Assembly (NCBI GenBank): GCA_009668925.1
Contig: SBEK01000186.1
Coordinates: 1-7,793, forward strand
DNA from: Deltaproteobacteria bacterium
GTDB lineage: Bacteria; Desulfobacterota; Syntrophia; Syntrophales; Smithellaceae
DNA: 7,793 bases
Reading direction: 5' to 3'
Made by a program: the position numbers and the translations under genes
The notes under the pieces: model-generated
Databases searched by the model: none
The model's input: only the letters and a program-made list of their open reading frames with translations
What the model was told of the DNA's origin: nothing
Shown here: positions 5,999 to 7,793 of the stretch, piece after piece
Layout: each line of letters starts with the position of its first letter
Numbering within the stretch: the first letter of the stretch is position 1

Positions 5999-6679
5999 TT
6001 ATTGTTCAAACCCGGTGAACGTCGAAAAGACTTCATCAACACCCAATTTCGTCAATTGGCGCGCAGTCAGCCATTTGGCGCCTCCCTTGAAAAAAGAAGA
6101 CGCCTGGAAGACGTCTTCCATGAGTGATTTTTGCGTCTGGTCAAAAATGCCGCGCCACAGCGTGCTCCCGTTCTTGACGGATATCATATGAATCTCAAAG
6201 GCGACCGACGCGGGACGCTCCGCGGAATAGTCATAGCCGACGCGTTCGCGATAGCGGTAGACGTAGCCGATGACCATCACATCGGCGTGCAGTTCATTCC
6301 CGACGCGCTGAAGAATCTGCATGACCGTTTGTTTCAGGGAATCCGCGGATATCCGCTGATAGACACCCGCCACTCTTTCCAGCGGGATGATGTCCGCATT
6401 TTTCACATTCGCCAGCTTGTCCATGAAAATCCCCTGAACAATCTGTTCAGCGCCTTTGACAATACTGCCGCTGGAATTCACGCTGCCGCAAATCGGGCAC
6501 CGGACGGTCGCGGATTCGTCTTCCGGAATCATGGTCTTAAATGGAATCACCGCCAGACGGACATGATTTTTGTCCACGGGCTTCGCTGCGTCCTGCGCGC
6601 CAAGGCCCAGGGGCAAAAACACCATGACCCCGAAACACACTATTGCTAAGCAAATTTTCACCGGGAATATATTTCTCAC
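5999..6679 (-). CDS. Secreted protein of unknown function, TolB/LpoB-like fold suspected
   Basis: I do not recognise a named gene. From GTG at 6679 the product is 226 residues. It begins with a signal peptide: basic MRNIFPVK, a hydrophobic stretch to about 26, and a likely signal peptidase I site around LGA-QD at 28. No lipobox cysteine is evident, so it is probably periplasmic, not a lipoprotein. The mature part starts HVRLAVIPFKTM, a strand seen at the start of TolB-N/CsgG/LpoB/FlgO-like domains. It continues with ADVMVIGYVYRYRER and ASVAFEIHMISVKNGSTLWRG, which fit that alpha/beta pattern. A CPIC pair (C61, C64) lies in an inserted loop and is unusual for an exported protein. The GTG start has AGG nine bases upstream, but GAGG abuts it, so a GTG at 6661 is possible. 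The gene lies 19 bp after hisB, between histidine genes. The fold assignment is inference. Confidence 0.85.
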   Translation of the reverse strand: MRNIFPVKICLAIVCFGVMVFLPLGLGAQDAAKPVDKNHVRLAVIPFKTMIPEDESATVRCPICGSVNSSGSIVKGAEQIVQGIFMDKLANVKNADIIPLERVAGVYQRISADSLKQTVMQILQRVGNELHADVMVIGYVYRYRERVGYDYSAERPASVAFEIHMISVKNGSTLWRGIFDQTQKSLMEDVFQASSFFKGGAKWLTARQLTKLGVDEVFSTFTGFEQ

Positions 6680-6698
6680 CTCAGGAAACCTGGCCTTT

Positions 6699-7289
6699 CT
6701 ATGAGAGCGTTCCTTTCGTCGACGGAACCCCGGAAACTTCCGGATTGACGGTGACAGCCTGCCTCAGCGCGCGGGCAAAGGCTTTAAACAAGGCTTCAAT
6801 AATATGGTGACTGTTGCTGCCGTAAACAAGATTGATGTGCAGCGTAATGCCGCTGTGATCGGTAAAAGCCTTGAAAAATTCCTTAACGAGCGCCGGATCA
6901 AAACCGCCGATCTTCCGGCGCTCATACCGGACCTTGTAAATAAGATAAGGCCGGCCGGAAACATCAAGGTCGACCCGGCACAGGCATTCGTCCATCGGAA
7001 CGGACGCCGACCCGTAACGGTTGATGCCGGTTTTTTTACCCAGCGCCTCGCCTACCGCCCGTCCCAGGCAAATCCCCAGATCTTCAACCAGGTGGTGATC
7101 ATCGATTTCCGTATCTCCGGTGCTTTTAATCACCAGTTTAAACCGGCCGTGACGGACAAAGAGATCCAGCATGTGATTCAAGAAGGGGATCGTCGTATCG
7201 ATTTTACTGCCGGTTGATTGATCGAGATCTATATTGAGCGCAATATCCGTTTCGGTTGTTTTGCGGACAACTTTTGCTTTCCTGGACAT
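6699..7289 (-). CDS. hisB: Imidazoleglycerol-phosphate dehydratase HisB
   Basis: This monofunctional IGPD dehydrates imidazole glycerol phosphate to imidazole acetol phosphate in histidine synthesis. The 196-residue length and the lack of a phosphatase domain show the single-function form, unlike the fused HisB of enterobacteria. The two metal-binding half-sites of the duplicated fold are both visible: DDHHLVEDLG (H65, H66, E69) and SNSHHIIEALFKAFARAL (H161, H162, E165). Further conserved segments are FLNHMLDLFVRHG, the VPMDE loop (about 97-101) and TDHSGI (about 143-148). The ATG at 7289 has GGAGG five bases upstream (7295-7299). It follows hisG by 12 bp and precedes the secreted-protein gene by 19 bp, so it is within an operon. 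No key residue is missing. Confidence 0.96.
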   Translation of the reverse strand: MSRKAKVVRKTTETDIALNIDLDQSTGSKIDTTIPFLNHMLDLFVRHGRFKLVIKSTGDTEIDDHHLVEDLGICLGRAVGEALGKKTGINRYGSASVPMDECLCRVDLDVSGRPYLIYKVRYERRKIGGFDPALVKEFFKAFTDHSGITLHINLVYGSNSHHIIEALFKAFARALRQAVTVNPEVSGVPSTKGTLS

Positions 7290-7301
7290 GCCTGCCTCCG
7301 T

Positions 7302-7793
7302 TTAAATGACTTTGTTGAGCGGATATTCAATGATCCCCTGGGCGCCTGCATCCACAAGCTGCGGGATCAGATCGCGCACAACACCTGTATCGACAACGGT
7401 TTCAATCGCAAACCATTCTTCCGAATAAAGGCTGGAGATCGTAGGCGCCTTGAGCGACGGCAGCAGTTTCATCACACGGTCCAGATTCGCTTTGGCCACG
7501 TTGAGTTTGAGACCTACTTTGCCCATCGCCAGGAGGGAACCGGTCAAAAGCGTCCGGATCTGTTCTATTTTCTTGCGCTTCCAGGGATCATTCCAGGCGT
7601 CGCGGTTGGCGATTAATTGCGTGTTGGTCCTCATCAGCTCATGCACGATCCGCAATTTGTTGGCCCGGATCGTCGAGCCGGTTTCCGTAACTTCGACAAC
7701 GGCATCAACCAGACCGTCCACAACTTTCGCCTCCGTCGCGCCCCAGGAAAATTCTACGCTGACCTTGATGTTCTTTTCGGCAAAATACCGTTT
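7302..7793 (-). CDS. hisG: ATP phosphoribosyltransferase HisG, long form (5' end outside the window)
   Basis: HisG joins ATP and PRPP in the first, feedback-controlled step of histidine synthesis. Only the last 163 residues are in the window; the open frame continues past 7793. The visible part begins [19 protein letters not shown] and runs through [21 protein letters not shown], where the TG-S-T-I segment is the conserved PRPP-binding region at the end of the catalytic domain. After that comes a C-terminal domain of about 75 residues (from about [24 protein letters not shown] to the end) of the ACT-like HisG_C type. This domain binds histidine for allosteric inhibition and is found in the long, HisZ-independent form. 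It ends PLNKVI followed by TAA at 7302. It is the most upstream his gene visible and lies 12 bp ahead of hisB. Confidence 0.95.
   Translation of the reverse strand, partial: KRYFAEKNIKVSVEFSWGATEAKVVDGLVDAVVEVTETGSTIRANKLRIVHELMRTNTQLIANRDAWNDPWKRKKIEQIRTLLTGSLLAMGKVGLKLNVAKANLDRVMKLLPSLKAPTISSLYSEEWFAIETVVDTGVVRDLIPQLVDAGAQGIIEYPLNKVI

Overview
The window looks like a chromosomal segment of a Gram-negative bacterium. The gene content and protein style (long-form HisG, a his cluster joined to hinT, yqeY, dnaG and rpoD, and a secreted TolB/LpoB-like protein) suggest a deltaproteobacterium in the broad sense, perhaps of the Syntrophus/Smithella kind. That placement is inferred from recognised protein families, not from a search. 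All recognised genes lie on the minus strand, so transcription runs from the right end of the window to the left.

Right part (about 5143-7793): the 3' end of hisG, then hisB, a secreted protein of unknown function, and hisA. These are histidine biosynthesis genes, but hisH and hisF, which usually sit beside hisA, are absent from this stretch. Middle part (2501-5120): a HIT-family nucleotide hydrolase (hinT-like), a GatB/YqeY-domain protein and DNA primase (dnaG). Left part (726-2474): rpoD, the primary sigma factor gene. The genes are closely spaced (12-53 bp, except about 124 bp before hisA), which suits one long transcript or a few overlapping ones. yqeY-dnaG-rpoD is the 'macromolecular synthesis operon' without an rpsU at its head.

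Downstream of rpoD are a CAU-anticodon tRNA gene with an encoded CCA (497-572), an unexplained palindrome (372-407), a strong minus-strand intrinsic terminator (310-342), and an exact tandem array of a 79-bp unit that runs off the left edge (1-309). No protein gene was found in the first 496 bases.

The most striking observation is in rpoD. The protein is canonical through regions 1.1, 1.2, 2, 3 and 4.1 up to the MRFGI motif, but region 4.2, the helix-turn-helix that reads the -35 element and binds the beta flap, is absent. A 46-residue acidic-then-basic tail with no resemblance to region 4.2 takes its place. Region 4.2 was not found in any minus-strand frame between MRFGI and the stop codon. 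The second notable item is the 79-bp array. Each unit is a dimer of two diverged half-units that share a GTTAGT start and a GCGAAGCG core placed in the loop of a potential hairpin, an architecture reminiscent of REP/REPIN elements.
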